A stretch of 64,000 nt of DNA from Haloferula rosea (GCF_016595525.1 NZ_JAENII010000008.1:62001-126000), one strand, 5' to 3'. Shown: positions 31,401-40,705, counted from the first letter of the stretch. Notes: generated from the sequence alone by a model not told the origin. Numbers and translations are program-made.

Positions 31401-33444
31401 GCGTCTCAAGGCCAGCGCCCACGGCCGCTACCAATCCGGAAGCTACGGTTTCAACCTTCGCTTCCAGCCGGACCGGCGGTTCCGGGGTGTCCACGACAGC
31501 ATCTCGGTCGAGCGAGGAGGATCCGACCGGCAGATCCTCGCCAAAACCCTTACCAATCGAGCGGGCGGCGGCTATTGGTCATTCTACGATGACGTCAGCT
31601 ACGTCATCCCTCCCACCGCGAATGACCGGGGCGTCGCCCTGCTGGCACTCAGTCGGCACACCTCAAGCTACTGGGACGGCCTCTTCCCCGACGCCGATGA
31701 AAGTGGGACCCTGTTCAACCTTGAACTTCACTACTCACCGAATGGCACGACTGGCGGGCCAGAGGACCTGAAAATCGGAAATCCATACAACCACACCAAC
31801 GGGCAGTATCGTCTTCAAGACCGAGGCGATGACAAGGAGCCCTACCGCTGGGGTTTCCAGATCCGCAGTGCTCGTGAACGTGATGACTACTCCCGAATCA
31901 TCGAGCTCAACCAGGCCGTTGGGAACCTCTCTGGCAGCGAGCTCAAGAACGCGCTCGATTCGATCATCGACGTCAACCAGTGGATGCGGACCTTCGCGAT
32001 GATGTCTCTGAATGGTACCGACGATGTTTACAGCCGCATCTGGGAACACAACTTCCGCTTCTTCGTCCGTCCAACCGATGGAAAAATCATCATCATGCAA
32101 TGGGATCTCGATCGGTCCTTCCGGCTCGCCGCGGGTTCTTCGGTAATCCCAACCGTGAACAAGCAGGGAACCCCCTATCCCGTCGCGAAGATCTTTTCGA
32201 TACCGGAATACCGGCGCCTTTTCGATGGTCACCTGAATGACCTCGTTCAAACCACCTTCAACAGCGACTATGTCAGTGCCATCTCGGGCGGGCTCGCCAC
32301 GGGCATCGGCTCGGGCGTGAACTTCACCAACTACGTCACCAACCGGGCGAACTACGTCCTCTCCACCCTCCCGGCTCCCATCTCCTTTGAAATCACGACC
32401 AATAGTGGCGCGGATTTTTCCGAAGCCGACAGCGTCGTCGACCTGTCCGGCAGCGGATCCCATGATGTCTTTTCCATCGAGGTCAACGGGATGCCTACCA
32501 CCGTGAACTGGACTGGCACCAACAGCTGGCACGTTTCCCTTCCCATCGGGATCGGCCCCAACCCCCTGACTTTCACCGCGAAGAACCATCACGGAGTCGA
32601 GGTCGGAAGCGACTCCATCACGGTAACCAATACAAGCAGCATCGATCTCGCCGACGCCGGCAACACGATCCTCAGTGAGTTCCACTACCACCCGGGCTTG
32701 CCCAGCCCCGCCGAGTTGGCAGCGGGATTCACCGAAGACAATGATTTCGAGTTCATCGAACTGATGAACACCAGCGCTTCCTTCGTTGAATACACCAACG
32801 TCCGTTTCACCGATGGGGTGACCTTCACCATGCCGCCCGGCACCGTCCTCGCTCCGGGAGAAAGGATCATTCTGGTTCCTGATCAAGCGGCCTTCGAATT
32901 CCGCTACGGCATCGGCACGGCGAGAATTGGTGGCGTGTACACCGGCAAACTCAGCAACGGAGGAGAACGCATTCACCTGGTGGCTGCCGACGGATCCACC
33001 ATTGTCGACTTCACCTATTCCGATGCCTTGCCGTGGCCGGGAAGCCCGGACGGCGAGGGATACAGCCTGGTTCTCCGGGGATCCACACCCGGCACCGCGG
33101 ATCATTGGCGTCCGAGCATCGCGATCGACGGCAACCCGGGCAATACGGACGCGATCCACTATGCCGGAGGTAGCCTCGTGGATTACCTGCTGGTTGGCTC
33201 ACCGACACCGCATGCGACAGGTGGCAACTTCCAACTGGAATTCACGATTCGTGCCGCTGCTGATGACGCCACCTTCGAGGTGCATTTTTCCAGTGACCTC
33301 GACTCATGGACCCCGGCGACGGAGGCAAACCGACTGTCCCGGACCGATCACCCCGATGGAACCAGCACCCTCCTGTATGAGACACCCATTCCCATGGGCG
33401 ATGGGCTTGCCCACTTCGGCAGGGTCTCTGTGGCACCCCGCTGA
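28408..33444 (+). CDS. Giant secreted CotH-kinase/lamin-tail-domain protein (WDLD type)
   Basis: A 1678-residue secreted protein. The ATG start gives a basic n-region (KLPRIRR) and a hydrophobic core to about residue 26; a TTG start lies four codons upstream. Lamin-tail domains begin near residue 33 (VVFNEVHYHPRNDGD), in the 530-660 region (EEWLELHNRSAAVVDLSSW) and near 1420 (ILSEFHYHPG). Carbohydrate-binding-like beta modules lie between, including DDGAVFYLNGVEIGRF. The CotH-kinase-like domain spans roughly 950-1290, with SYGFNLRF and the Asp motif MQWDLDRSF that matches the metal-binding motif of characterised CotH kinases. A short C-terminal beta tail (FEVHFSSDLDSWTPA) ends in FGRVSVAPR. 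It could phosphorylate a surface protein or attach to glycan; neither can be shown here. It precedes the GH29 gene by 180 bases. Confidence 0.85.
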   Translation: MAHALKLPRIRRLLMLLAWTSISASAFCRDSVVVFNEVHYHPRNDGDLLEYVELHNQLAFEVDMSNWRIDGDIDFDFPEGTILPGRGYLVIAKDPAALSSATGHSGALGPFNRSLSNSGGTIRLYNNKLSFRSQSGTGSVGAATSTLEGRRIMDELSFGDNHPWPVGPDASGFSLAKRDPERGTAAPENWTVSTQLNGTPGSENTFASLRKLSFNEVTSSLDADFQLEIHNHGDTPVALGGLVIGSSDELSPDYLLPALELEAHGFLAIDALMLGFVPADNDRLFLHGSGKATLIDAVRVDDTAVARAPDGTGAWSRPTTMTLGSENDVSFEDAIVINEIFYHAKAQLESGGTSTTNQQVLDYSSTWRYNLSAGAAGLPSGWSTVSHPVDGNDWASGPGLLGFENTPLGEPLQTSVALESKITYYFETDFIYNDPETVTEMVINHYVDDGAVFYLNGVEIGRFNMEPGTVTPNTVANPGVGNASLHSLVIPTPNVQAGSNRLSVEVHQINTGSSDIVFGANVVLRTEQTSDYTPFLERDEEWLELHNRSAAVVDLSSWALDGGIRFDFPSGTTIAPGGYLVVAKDSSALLAKHPSSPVIGDYSGRLGNGGDEVILRDAHGNIADEVNYYGSGHWHPQADGGGSSLELRDPDADNSISDAWQPSHEWARNTWQTYSYEAVATDNGIGDNLYHELQIGLLDSGELLIDDLSVLENNSTEFIQNGDFESDAVGAAPDKWRAIGSHGSHGKTVVISDPDDPGNKCLHVVSTGPTENKHNKLETTFANGEEVVPGNTYRITFRAKWLSGCSQLNTRLYFNYLQRTHALDSAEIWGTPGTINTAAIPNAGPDLSGLNHSPAVPDPGEPVTVSILADDPDGISGVTLHYSVNEGPFLSTPMTSSHGRFTGTIPGQSASAIVRFYALASDDLGMTCLLPPAGSQGGAFFKVQDGFTDTSGVRHNLRIIMSASDRDFLFLDTNRMSNDRFSATVIEDEETVYYDVELRLKASAHGRYQSGSYGFNLRFQPDRRFRGVHDSISVERGGSDRQILAKTLTNRAGGGYWSFYDDVSYVIPPTANDRGVALLALSRHTSSYWDGLFPDADESGTLFNLELHYSPNGTTGGPEDLKIGNPYNHTNGQYRLQDRGDDKEPYRWGFQIRSARERDDYSRIIELNQAVGNLSGSELKNALDSIIDVNQWMRTFAMMSLNGTDDVYSRIWEHNFRFFVRPTDGKIIIMQWDLDRSFRLAAGSSVIPTVNKQGTPYPVAKIFSIPEYRRLFDGHLNDLVQTTFNSDYVSAISGGLATGIGSGVNFTNYVTNRANYVLSTLPAPISFEITTNSGADFSEADSVVDLSGSGSHDVFSIEVNGMPTTVNWTGTNSWHVSLPIGIGPNPLTFTAKNHHGVEVGSDSITVTNTSSIDLADAGNTILSEFHYHPGLPSPAELAAGFTEDNDFEFIELMNTSASFVEYTNVRFTDGVTFTMPPGTVLAPGERIILVPDQAAFEFRYGIGTARIGGVYTGKLSNGGERIHLVAADGSTIVDFTYSDALPWPGSPDGEGYSLVLRGSTPGTADHWRPSIAIDGNPGNTDAIHYAGGSLVDYLLVGSPTPHATGGNFQLEFTIRAAADDATFEVHFSSDLDSWTPATEANRLSRTDHPDGTSTLLYETPIPMGDGLAHFGRVSVAPR

Positions 33445-33624
33445 CGATCCCTTGGCCCGGCCTTGAGGTAGTCGACAGGGAAACCTGACTAGGCAGCGAA
33501 TGCTGCTGGAAAACGCCCCTCAATGTCGTTGAGTCGCATCAGCCCTGAGGTCGCGCGATTTCACGGCTCATCCCGGCATGGACCGCGCGCTCCTGACATT
33601 CTCGAACCTCCTCCGATTTTCATC

Positions 33625-35010
33625 ATGAAATTCTGCCTAACCGCCATGCTCGCCGGATCCCTGCTGATCGTATCGCCTGCAGCGCAGGCAGAGGACGCAA
33701 GCGCGGCGAGCAGCGGAAAGTCGGCGCCAGCCAAGCGCATGGACTGGTGGACAAACGCCGATTTCGGCATGTTCATCCACTGGGGTGTCTACTCAAAGGC
33801 AGGCGGAGAGTGGAATGGCGAGACCCACCACCACGAGTGGCTCCAGTTCACCGCCGGAATCCCCCTCAAGGAATACACCGAATACGCCAGAACCTTCGAT
33901 CCGAAGGACTTCGATCCCGACGCCTGGGTGAAGGTCGCGAAGGATGCCGGGATGAAATATCTCGTCATCACCAGCAAACACCACGACGGCATCGCGATGT
34001 ATGACTCAAAGGTCAGTGATCACAACATCATCAAGCTTGCGGGACTGGAAAAAGACCCCATCCGCCAACTTGCCGATGCCTGCCGCAAACAAGGGATCCG
34101 CTTCGGCGTCTACTACTCACTCGGGCGCGACTGGCAGGACCCGGACGTCCCCACCGGCAAATACAAGCCCGGTTGGCGCAGCAACCTGATCGACTTCCCC
34201 AACGAAAAGCAGAAAGTCTTCAACCGCTACTTCAAGCGCAAGGCCCTGCCCCAGGTCCGGGAATTGCTCACGAACTACGGGCCGATCGACATCATGTGGT
34301 TCGACACCCCCGAGCTCATCTCCCCCGCGGAGAGCAAGGAGATGCTCGACATGATTCGCTCCATCCAACCGGAATGCATTGTCAACCAGCGTGTGGGCAA
34401 CGACCTGGGCGACTACGAAACGCCCGAACAGACGATTCCTCCGGCCGTGTCCCATGAACCCTGGGAAACCTGCATGACCCTGAATAGCCACTGGGGATAC
34501 AACAAGGCGGACGACGACTGGAAGAGCTCCGGCTATCTGCTGCGCAACCTCGTCGACATTGTCAGCAAGGGAGGCAACTACCTGCTCAATGTCGGACCGA
34601 CCGGCGAAGGCATCATCCCCGAGCCCAGCGTGATTCGCCTCACGGAAATGGGCGATTGGCTGAAGCGCAACGGCGAGGCGATCTACGGCTGCGGGCCGAC
34701 GCCATTCGGGGACGAACTCGGTTCCTACAGCGCGACGGAAAAGGACAAGAAGGGAAACCCGAAGTTCATCGCCAAGAAGGAATGGCGAGCCACCACCAAA
34801 CCCGGAGAACTATTCCTTCATGTCTTCAACTGGCCGAAGCAAGACCTCACCATTCCACCTGTGGAAGCCAGCATAGCCTCTGCAACCTTCCTCACGAACC
34901 CTGATCAAACACTGCATTTCGATCAGACCGATGATGGCGTGACCATCAAACTACCCGACGAGGCCCCTGACAGCCCGATCACGGTCATTCGACTGAAGCT
35001 CACCAAGTAA
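33625..35010 (+). CDS. GH29 alpha-L-fucosidase (first copy)
   Basis: A 461-residue secreted retaining alpha-L-fucosidase. I used the ATG that gives MKFCLTAMLAGSLLIVSPAAQA, a clean signal peptide; an in-frame ATG 34 codons upstream adds no signal. The family entry motif FGMFIHWGVYS is present, as are ITSKHHDGIAMYD and GNYLLNVGPTGEG. The catalytic nucleophile is Asp227 in IMWFDTPE, as in characterised GH29 enzymes. A small C-terminal beta domain follows; no extra carbohydrate-binding module is seen. The GH97 gene starts 21 bases after its stop, so the two are probably cotranscribed. Confidence 0.95.
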   Translation: MKFCLTAMLAGSLLIVSPAAQAEDASAASSGKSAPAKRMDWWTNADFGMFIHWGVYSKAGGEWNGETHHHEWLQFTAGIPLKEYTEYARTFDPKDFDPDAWVKVAKDAGMKYLVITSKHHDGIAMYDSKVSDHNIIKLAGLEKDPIRQLADACRKQGIRFGVYYSLGRDWQDPDVPTGKYKPGWRSNLIDFPNEKQKVFNRYFKRKALPQVRELLTNYGPIDIMWFDTPELISPAESKEMLDMIRSIQPECIVNQRVGNDLGDYETPEQTIPPAVSHEPWETCMTLNSHWGYNKADDDWKSSGYLLRNLVDIVSKGGNYLLNVGPTGEGIIPEPSVIRLTEMGDWLKRNGEAIYGCGPTPFGDELGSYSATEKDKKGNPKFIAKKEWRATTKPGELFLHVFNWPKQDLTIPPVEASIASATFLTNPDQTLHFDQTDDGVTIKLPDEAPDSPITVIRLKLTK

Positions 35011-35031
35011 TCATCATCCCCATTCAACTCC

Positions 35032-36894
35032 ATGAAGCTCCAACTCTCCAACTCACCCCTTTTCCGGACACTACTCTGTTCGGCCCTGCCCCTCTCCTTC
35101 AGCGCCGCCGTGGCGAACGAGGCACAAACCCACCTCGAATCCCCTGACGGAAGCATCAACGTTGTCTTCAAACTTACTGACAAGGGCGCTCCGCGCTACG
35201 CGGTGAAACGCGGAGGCAAGGACCTGCTTCTCGAATCGCAGCTCGGACTCAAACTGAAGGGCGACCGCCATCTGGTCGATGGTTTCGCAGTGTCCGACAG
35301 CTCGACGTCCAGCCATGACGAGACCTGGACACCCTTCGTCGGTGAACGCAGCGAGATCCGCGACCGCTACAACGAACTCGTCGTCGACCTCAGCAAGGAA
35401 GACAGACCCGCCCTGCAGATCAAGTTCCGCGCCTACGATGAGGGAGTCGCCTTCTGCTACACGCTTCCCGAACAAGCAGGTAGTTTCACCATCACCGGGG
35501 AGTTGAGCCAATTCCGCTTCGCCGACGATCACTTCTGCTGGGACACCAAGGACCCTCAGGCCGTCTACCGTCGCGTCCCCATCTCCGAAGCCGGCAGCAA
35601 CATCGAGCGGCCGTTGGTCGTCGAAGCCAGCCCCTTCGTCGCCCTTGGCGAGGCGCGCCTTGTCGACTACGCACGCCTGCGTTTCGACACCACAGATGAC
35701 AACACCTTCGGCATCAAGCTCGGCAGCAATGTGGTGGCGAAAGGCTCCTACACCACCCCATGGCGCTACATCATGATTGGCGACACCCCCGGCGAACTGC
35801 TTGAAAACAACGACCTCCTCGTCAACCTCAACGATCCCTGCGCGATCGAGGACCCATCGTGGATCCGCCCCGGCAAGGTGATCCGCAGCGAACTCAACAC
35901 CGAGACCGCCAAGAAGACGATCGATTGGGCCAAGAAGATGGGTGCCGCCCACATCCTGCTCGATGCCGGCTGGTATGGACCGGAAAACAGTGAGAAGTCC
36001 GACGCCACCACCGTCACCATCGACCCGAAGCGCTACAGCGGGGAATTGGACATGCAGGAGGTCATCGACTACGGCAAGAAGAACGGCATCGGCACGATCC
36101 TCTACGTCAACCGACGTGCTCTTGAGAAGCAACTCGATGAACTTCTCCCGCTCTATCAAAAATGGGGGGTCGCCGGAATCAAGTTCGGCTTCGTCCAGGT
36201 CGGCTCGCAGAAGTGGACCAAGTGGGTGCACGACTCGGTGAAAAAATGTGCGGATTACCAGATGATCGTCGACATCCACGACGACTACCGCCCCACGGGC
36301 TGGAGCCGGACTTACCCGAATCTTCTCACGCAGGAAGGCATCCACGGCAACGAGGAGATGCCCACACCTGAGAACAACGTACTGCTTCCCTTCACCCGAT
36401 TCCTCTGCGGTGCTGCCGACTATACCGTTTGCTACTACAGCTCCCGTATCCAATCCACCCGCGCCCACCAGCTTGCAGCCTCCATCGTCTATTACAGCCC
36501 CATCCAGCTCATCTTCTGGTATGACGGCCCGCGGAATTTCAAGAACGCCGACGACCACGACCTTGAGGTCTTCAAGGAAGTCGTCACCACTTGGGACGAC
36601 ACCAAAGTGCTCCATGGCGAAATGGAGAAGTTCGTCTCCATTGCTCGACGCAACGGCGACAAGTGGTTCGTGGGCACCATGAATGCCGGAGAACCCCGCA
36701 AGCTCCCCATCAAACTCGACTTCCTCGAGCCCGGTGTGGAATACACCGCCAACATCAAATCCGACGGAAACCCGGATGGCAGCGACCCGAAGAAGGTCGT
36801 CAGCACCCGGCAAACCGTGACGTCCGAGTCCATCATCACCGCCGATATGGCACACAACGGAGGTCAGGCCATCATCCTGACCCCTACGAAATAA
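35032..36894 (+). CDS. GH97 alpha-glucosidase/alpha-galactosidase family enzyme
   Basis: A 620-residue secreted GH97 enzyme. After the signal peptide comes the N-terminal beta-super-sandwich (HLESPDGSINVVFKL), then the (beta/alpha)8 barrel with WRYIMIGDTPGELLENNDLLVNLN and LLDAGWYG, and a C-terminal beta domain. GH97 has inverting members with Glu base (SusB type) and retaining members with an Asp nucleophile. The place where retaining enzymes carry Asp (GIKVDF) here reads GIKFGF with Gly386, while the Glu-rich segment EGIHGNEEM (Glu435, Glu441, Glu442) is kept. That points to the inverting type, although the exact residue match needs an alignment. Substrate is probably an alpha-linked hexose in the target polysaccharide. 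Confidence 0.88.
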   Translation: MKLQLSNSPLFRTLLCSALPLSFSAAVANEAQTHLESPDGSINVVFKLTDKGAPRYAVKRGGKDLLLESQLGLKLKGDRHLVDGFAVSDSSTSSHDETWTPFVGERSEIRDRYNELVVDLSKEDRPALQIKFRAYDEGVAFCYTLPEQAGSFTITGELSQFRFADDHFCWDTKDPQAVYRRVPISEAGSNIERPLVVEASPFVALGEARLVDYARLRFDTTDDNTFGIKLGSNVVAKGSYTTPWRYIMIGDTPGELLENNDLLVNLNDPCAIEDPSWIRPGKVIRSELNTETAKKTIDWAKKMGAAHILLDAGWYGPENSEKSDATTVTIDPKRYSGELDMQEVIDYGKKNGIGTILYVNRRALEKQLDELLPLYQKWGVAGIKFGFVQVGSQKWTKWVHDSVKKCADYQMIVDIHDDYRPTGWSRTYPNLLTQEGIHGNEEMPTPENNVLLPFTRFLCGAADYTVCYYSSRIQSTRAHQLAASIVYYSPIQLIFWYDGPRNFKNADDHDLEVFKEVVTTWDDTKVLHGEMEKFVSIARRNGDKWFVGTMNAGEPRKLPIKLDFLEPGVEYTANIKSDGNPDGSDPKKVVSTRQTVTSESIITADMAHNGGQAIILTPTK

Positions 36895-36913
36895 GGAACC
36901 AGGCGCCTGAGTT

Positions 36914-36944
36914 TTCGAGCTTCATCACGATGCTGAAGCTCGAA
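36914..36944. terminator. Stem-loop in the convergent 3' region
   Basis: The arms TTCGAGCTTCA (36914-36924) and TGAAGCTCGAA (36934-36944) pair perfectly over 11 bases with a nine-base loop. It starts 20 bases after the GH97 stop and lies between this gene and the convergent CBM6 gene. There is no U-tract after the stem on either strand, so it may be a transcript-end stabiliser instead of a classic terminator. Confidence 0.5.
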
Positions 36945-37009
36945 GCTCTCCCATCACGATTCTCCGGCCAAATCGAAGCGCCGCCTTCCCGGGTTCTTTT
37001 GCAAGCAAT

Positions 37010-40000
37010 TCACTGCCTCCAGACCTGCACCCGGAAGAAGTGATCCGATCCATAGCCCCCCATGGGAATGCTGAAGGGCAGAACCCCTCCATTTCCCGAA
37101 TAGACCCCCTCAACATCCTGCCAGCCGGATTCGCTCAGACCCCCGTTTTCCTGAATCTGGTAAAAATGGCCGATCTGGGAATTGAGAATTGAAAACTCCA
37201 GGTTGCCACCAGAACTTGCGATGGGGCTCATTCGCAGTTCTTCGATGACGATTGGATTCGACGGCACCACGGAAATCTCCGTGCTTGGATCCCCTTCAAA
37301 TCCGTCAAAACGGGCGATCACGATGTAGTGATAGGGCGTTCCGGCGGAAACTCCGGTATCGCTGAAGCTGGTCCCCGTGATGGTGTCATCCACCACGGTG
37401 TACGGACCTCCCGCTGTGATGGAGCGCTTCACGGTATAGCCGATGGCCTCTGGAACCGCGTCCCATGAAAGGTCCACTTGGGATGCGTTCATCGGCGAAC
37501 CGGCGAAGCCGACCGGAGTCTCCGGAATCTGAACCCTGAACCAGTCGAAGTTCACAAAGTCCGAGCCTGTCGTGCCGTCTTCGACGAACTCAAGGTAAAG
37601 GTTGTAGATGCCCGCCTCGTTATCGAGCTTCGTTTCGATCGATTCATAGACCTGCCAGTTGCCGGTCTCGGGAATATCCACCTCACCCAGGATCGCCCCA
37701 TCGGCACTCCCCTCGCGAATCCTGATGAACCCATCAGGGCGCCCCCCAGGACGGGCCACATTGAAGGCCAGGGTGGAGTCCTCTGCCAACGCGACACCAC
37801 CGTAGCGGACGAAGTTTCCGTCGTTGATACCAGCGACATTCATGTAGGTCGAATGATCTTCGAGGATGGTGCCCCACTGGTGGCTGTAGTCCTCGGCCTC
37901 GATATGCGCGTAGTCAAAACTCTCGGGACCGAGCACGATCTCGAAACAACAGACGGACTCGCCGGGAATCACGGATGTGAACGAGTCACTGGATCTCACC
38001 GGAACGAGCGACTCGAAGCCCTCGACATCACTCGGGTCGGTCCAGCGGGTGCGCCTCACCGTCGAGCTAGCGATCGTATTGCCGGCTGGGGTAATCTCCA
38101 ATGGCACCGCCGCGGCGTTCTCATTGATGACCCAGACGGTCATCAGGTTGCCCTTGATGAAGGCCGCCACATTGCGGGGAACATCATCGTCGTTGGCGCC
38201 AAGAGGAGCGCGGAAGAGATCGGGCTCCTCGACGATGTCGAGCGCGTGACCGTAATTGGACGTCGAGCTGAGCTTCTGGAAAATGTGATACTTGACGTTC
38301 CGGGTCGGCGTTCCGTTGGGATTCAGAATGTAGGCGTGCCCCTGGCTGGTGGTTCCGATTGCCAACCAGCCGTTGAGCCCGCCAAACCCGGCGCGTATGG
38401 CCTCCAGGTAGTAATAGAACGAGGTCGTTTCATTCTCACCCGAAGTGGTTTTCCACCCGTGGACTTCGGTATTCCAGATCTCCGGAACCGTATCGCCCGG
38501 ATTGCTCCAGATGCTCGCCACCTTGTCTGCAAATGTCTCCGCCTTCCCATCCCGACCGGTGTTGTGACAGGAGGCGATGTCAATGGCGTTTCTCCTGCGG
38601 GTGGTGTTGACCGTGTTCAACCAGGAGTTTCCCTGGGCATAGCTGTAGGAGGATGCAGCCACGATGGCCGGCATCAGCTCAGGATCCAGATTCGCCTCCA
38701 GGTACTCGGCGATATCGCGGACGTCGCCACTGCTCATGGCACCGGGACCCCGCCCGGAAGTGTCCCACTCGTTGGTGACATCCAGAAAGCTGATTTTGAA
38801 CCCATAGGAGTCCATGAGCAGGATGTATCGTTCCAGATACTCGGCACACTTCTGGACATTGGCGGCATTGAGATTGTAGTCGGTGTTGTTGCCTGTTGAT
38901 CCTGTGATCCATTGGGGATAGGGCTGCCAGTTGACATTGTTCTGGGCTTCATCCAACGGTCGGGGGGAAGCGAAGAACTTGATGTTCGGATTGGCCTCCT
39001 TCATCTCCTGCATCATGGGAATGATCTTGTTGGTATAGGCCGACAGATCGAAGTCCCCTTCCGTCAGTTCATAGCCGGCATTGATGGCCACGCGGACATA
39101 GTCGATGTCGGTATCCACCGCCGACCACCGGGCAATGTCGTTACGTTCGGACCCATTGAGACCACCCGTCCAATACCACAGGCGCTCGTAGTCCATACCG
39201 TAGCGCATCTTTTGTTGGGGGGTGTTGCCCACAATCAAGGGAAGTGGTGCACTTGCAGACTCGTAGGAAAACCAATTCAGGTTGAAGGCAGCCGAAGGGA
39301 TCACAAACTCCAAACGAAGCGTCTGTGTGCCTGCTGTGGGGAAATTCACCCAGGTGCTGATCGTTTTCCATGACTGCCAGCCATCGGAAGCATCGATCCA
39401 CAGCGAGTCGAGCATCTGCCCTCCTGAAACGATGTTGATGAATCCGTCCGAGTCGTCCGCAGCAACGCGAAAATCCAGCCGGTGCCATCCGGCCGATTCG
39501 GGCGCGATGGTATACTCCATCCACTCCCCATCGCTGATCCAACCCAGGTTCTTTCCACCGCCGATATCCTGCGTATCCTCGAAACGGTATCCCTGACCGT
39601 CATCATAGTCCTCTGCTTCCACCATCGCCGTCTTCGACCACCAGTTCAGGTTGAAGAGCGTGCCGTTGTTGGTGGTGCTGGTTTCCACGAAAACGAGATA
39701 GACATCCTGCGGGCCCACCACCGGGGCCACGGGAATGGACAGCGTTTCCCATTCCTGCCAGCCACCGGTCTCGGGGACCTCGATCTCCGCAATCAGCGTT
39801 CCACTCGTCGACCCAAGACGGACTTCGATGTGGCCGTCGTCCGTGCCGCTGTTCCGGGCGACCCGGAAGTTCAGAAGGGCGTTGTCGCCGAGGGTGACGT
39901 CTTCAAACCGAAGCCAGTCGCCGTTGGAAATATAGGCGACGTTCTGCCCGCCTCCGTCGTCGCTGGTGTCCTCCAGACGGGTTCCGGCCTGACCATCGTA

Positions 40001-40705
40001 GTTTTCGGCCTCGATCTGCCAACCGGCAAAGGGATTGGCGATGGCGCGCAGTTGAAGGGCATTGAGCTGAGCCCGGCCATAGTTGATGCCGCCATTGAGC
40101 GTTCCGGATACGCCGAATGACTGGGTGGTGGCGTCGGCGGTGAAGGTTCCGATCACAAATTGGCCGTAGTCGATGCCATTGTCTGCGTCGGTGTCCAATT
40201 GGAGGCTGGCGGCCCCGTCGAGAACCGTCAGAAAACCGGGATTCCGATTGGCATCCTGCGCCCAGTACTGGATTTGGTAATCTGCACCAATGGTCAATCC
40301 TCCCAACACCACGGTATCCGTGGCAAATGCCTGAGAGTCGTAATCGATCGCATTGGACCCGTGAAAATAGCCATCGTTGACCACGCCACCATAATCCGAG
40401 CTTCCAGCTCCGAAGTTCGCATCATCGCGAAACTTGCTGCTGAAGCCCGGAATGGAGTCCGCATTCGCCGCGCTGTAGGAGGCAAACTCGACCTCGATGC
40501 CATCCTTTCCTGTCACGATCACGGAGGACGAACCGTCGCCACTGCTGCTGGCGTCGAGTGCGTAGACCAGGGTGCCGCCAGTCTCGACATCAGCCGTCGC
40601 CGTGGAAATCGCCTGCGGGGTTCCCCACGTGATGATTGCCGCACTTAGGGAGGCGGGGATGACGGCAAGGCTGCAGCCGGTCAGGAACAGGAGGAATTGC
40701 TTCAT
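37010..40705 (-). CDS. CBM6-containing clan GH-A glycoside hydrolase (GH30-like, family unassigned)
   Basis: A 1231-residue secreted enzyme. The start MKQFLLFLTGCSLAVIPASLSA gives a signal peptide. Rough order: a verrucomicrobial beta-sandwich (22-230), two CBM6 modules (235-365, WQIEAENYDGQ; 368-490, MVEAEDYDDGQ), a catalytic barrel (500-880), a third CBM6 (905-1035, HIEAEDYSHQ), an FN3 domain (1040-1130) and a C-terminal beta tail. The barrel shows the clan GH-A pattern of two Glu: Glu646 in DVTNEWD as likely acid/base and Glu747 in IWNTEVHGW as likely nucleophile. It probably works as an endo- or exo-glycosidase on the polysaccharide backbone. I cannot assign the GH family by eye. It lies alone on the minus strand, convergent with GH97. 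Confidence 0.78.
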   Translation of the reverse strand: MKQFLLFLTGCSLAVIPASLSAAIITWGTPQAISTATADVETGGTLVYALDASSSGDGSSSVIVTGKDGIEVEFASYSAANADSIPGFSSKFRDDANFGAGSSDYGGVVNDGYFHGSNAIDYDSQAFATDTVVLGGLTIGADYQIQYWAQDANRNPGFLTVLDGAASLQLDTDADNGIDYGQFVIGTFTADATTQSFGVSGTLNGGINYGRAQLNALQLRAIANPFAGWQIEAENYDGQAGTRLEDTSDDGGGQNVAYISNGDWLRFEDVTLGDNALLNFRVARNSGTDDGHIEVRLGSTSGTLIAEIEVPETGGWQEWETLSIPVAPVVGPQDVYLVFVETSTTNNGTLFNLNWWSKTAMVEAEDYDDGQGYRFEDTQDIGGGKNLGWISDGEWMEYTIAPESAGWHRLDFRVAADDSDGFINIVSGGQMLDSLWIDASDGWQSWKTISTWVNFPTAGTQTLRLEFVIPSAAFNLNWFSYESASAPLPLIVGNTPQQKMRYGMDYERLWYWTGGLNGSERNDIARWSAVDTDIDYVRVAINAGYELTEGDFDLSAYTNKIIPMMQEMKEANPNIKFFASPRPLDEAQNNVNWQPYPQWITGSTGNNTDYNLNAANVQKCAEYLERYILLMDSYGFKISFLDVTNEWDTSGRGPGAMSSGDVRDIAEYLEANLDPELMPAIVAASSYSYAQGNSWLNTVNTTRRRNAIDIASCHNTGRDGKAETFADKVASIWSNPGDTVPEIWNTEVHGWKTTSGENETTSFYYYLEAIRAGFGGLNGWLAIGTTSQGHAYILNPNGTPTRNVKYHIFQKLSSTSNYGHALDIVEEPDLFRAPLGANDDDVPRNVAAFIKGNLMTVWVINENAAAVPLEITPAGNTIASSTVRRTRWTDPSDVEGFESLVPVRSSDSFTSVIPGESVCCFEIVLGPESFDYAHIEAEDYSHQWGTILEDHSTYMNVAGINDGNFVRYGGVALAEDSTLAFNVARPGGRPDGFIRIREGSADGAILGEVDIPETGNWQVYESIETKLDNEAGIYNLYLEFVEDGTTGSDFVNFDWFRVQIPETPVGFAGSPMNASQVDLSWDAVPEAIGYTVKRSITAGGPYTVVDDTITGTSFSDTGVSAGTPYHYIVIARFDGFEGDPSTEISVVPSNPIVIEELRMSPIASSGGNLEFSILNSQIGHFYQIQENGGLSESGWQDVEGVYSGNGGVLPFSIPMGGYGSDHFFRVQVWRQ

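Noticed and set aside
35071-36855. 594-codon open frame antisense to GH97
   Set aside because: Same cause: stop codons are rare on the opposite strand of a GC-rich gene. The product is low in recognisable motifs.
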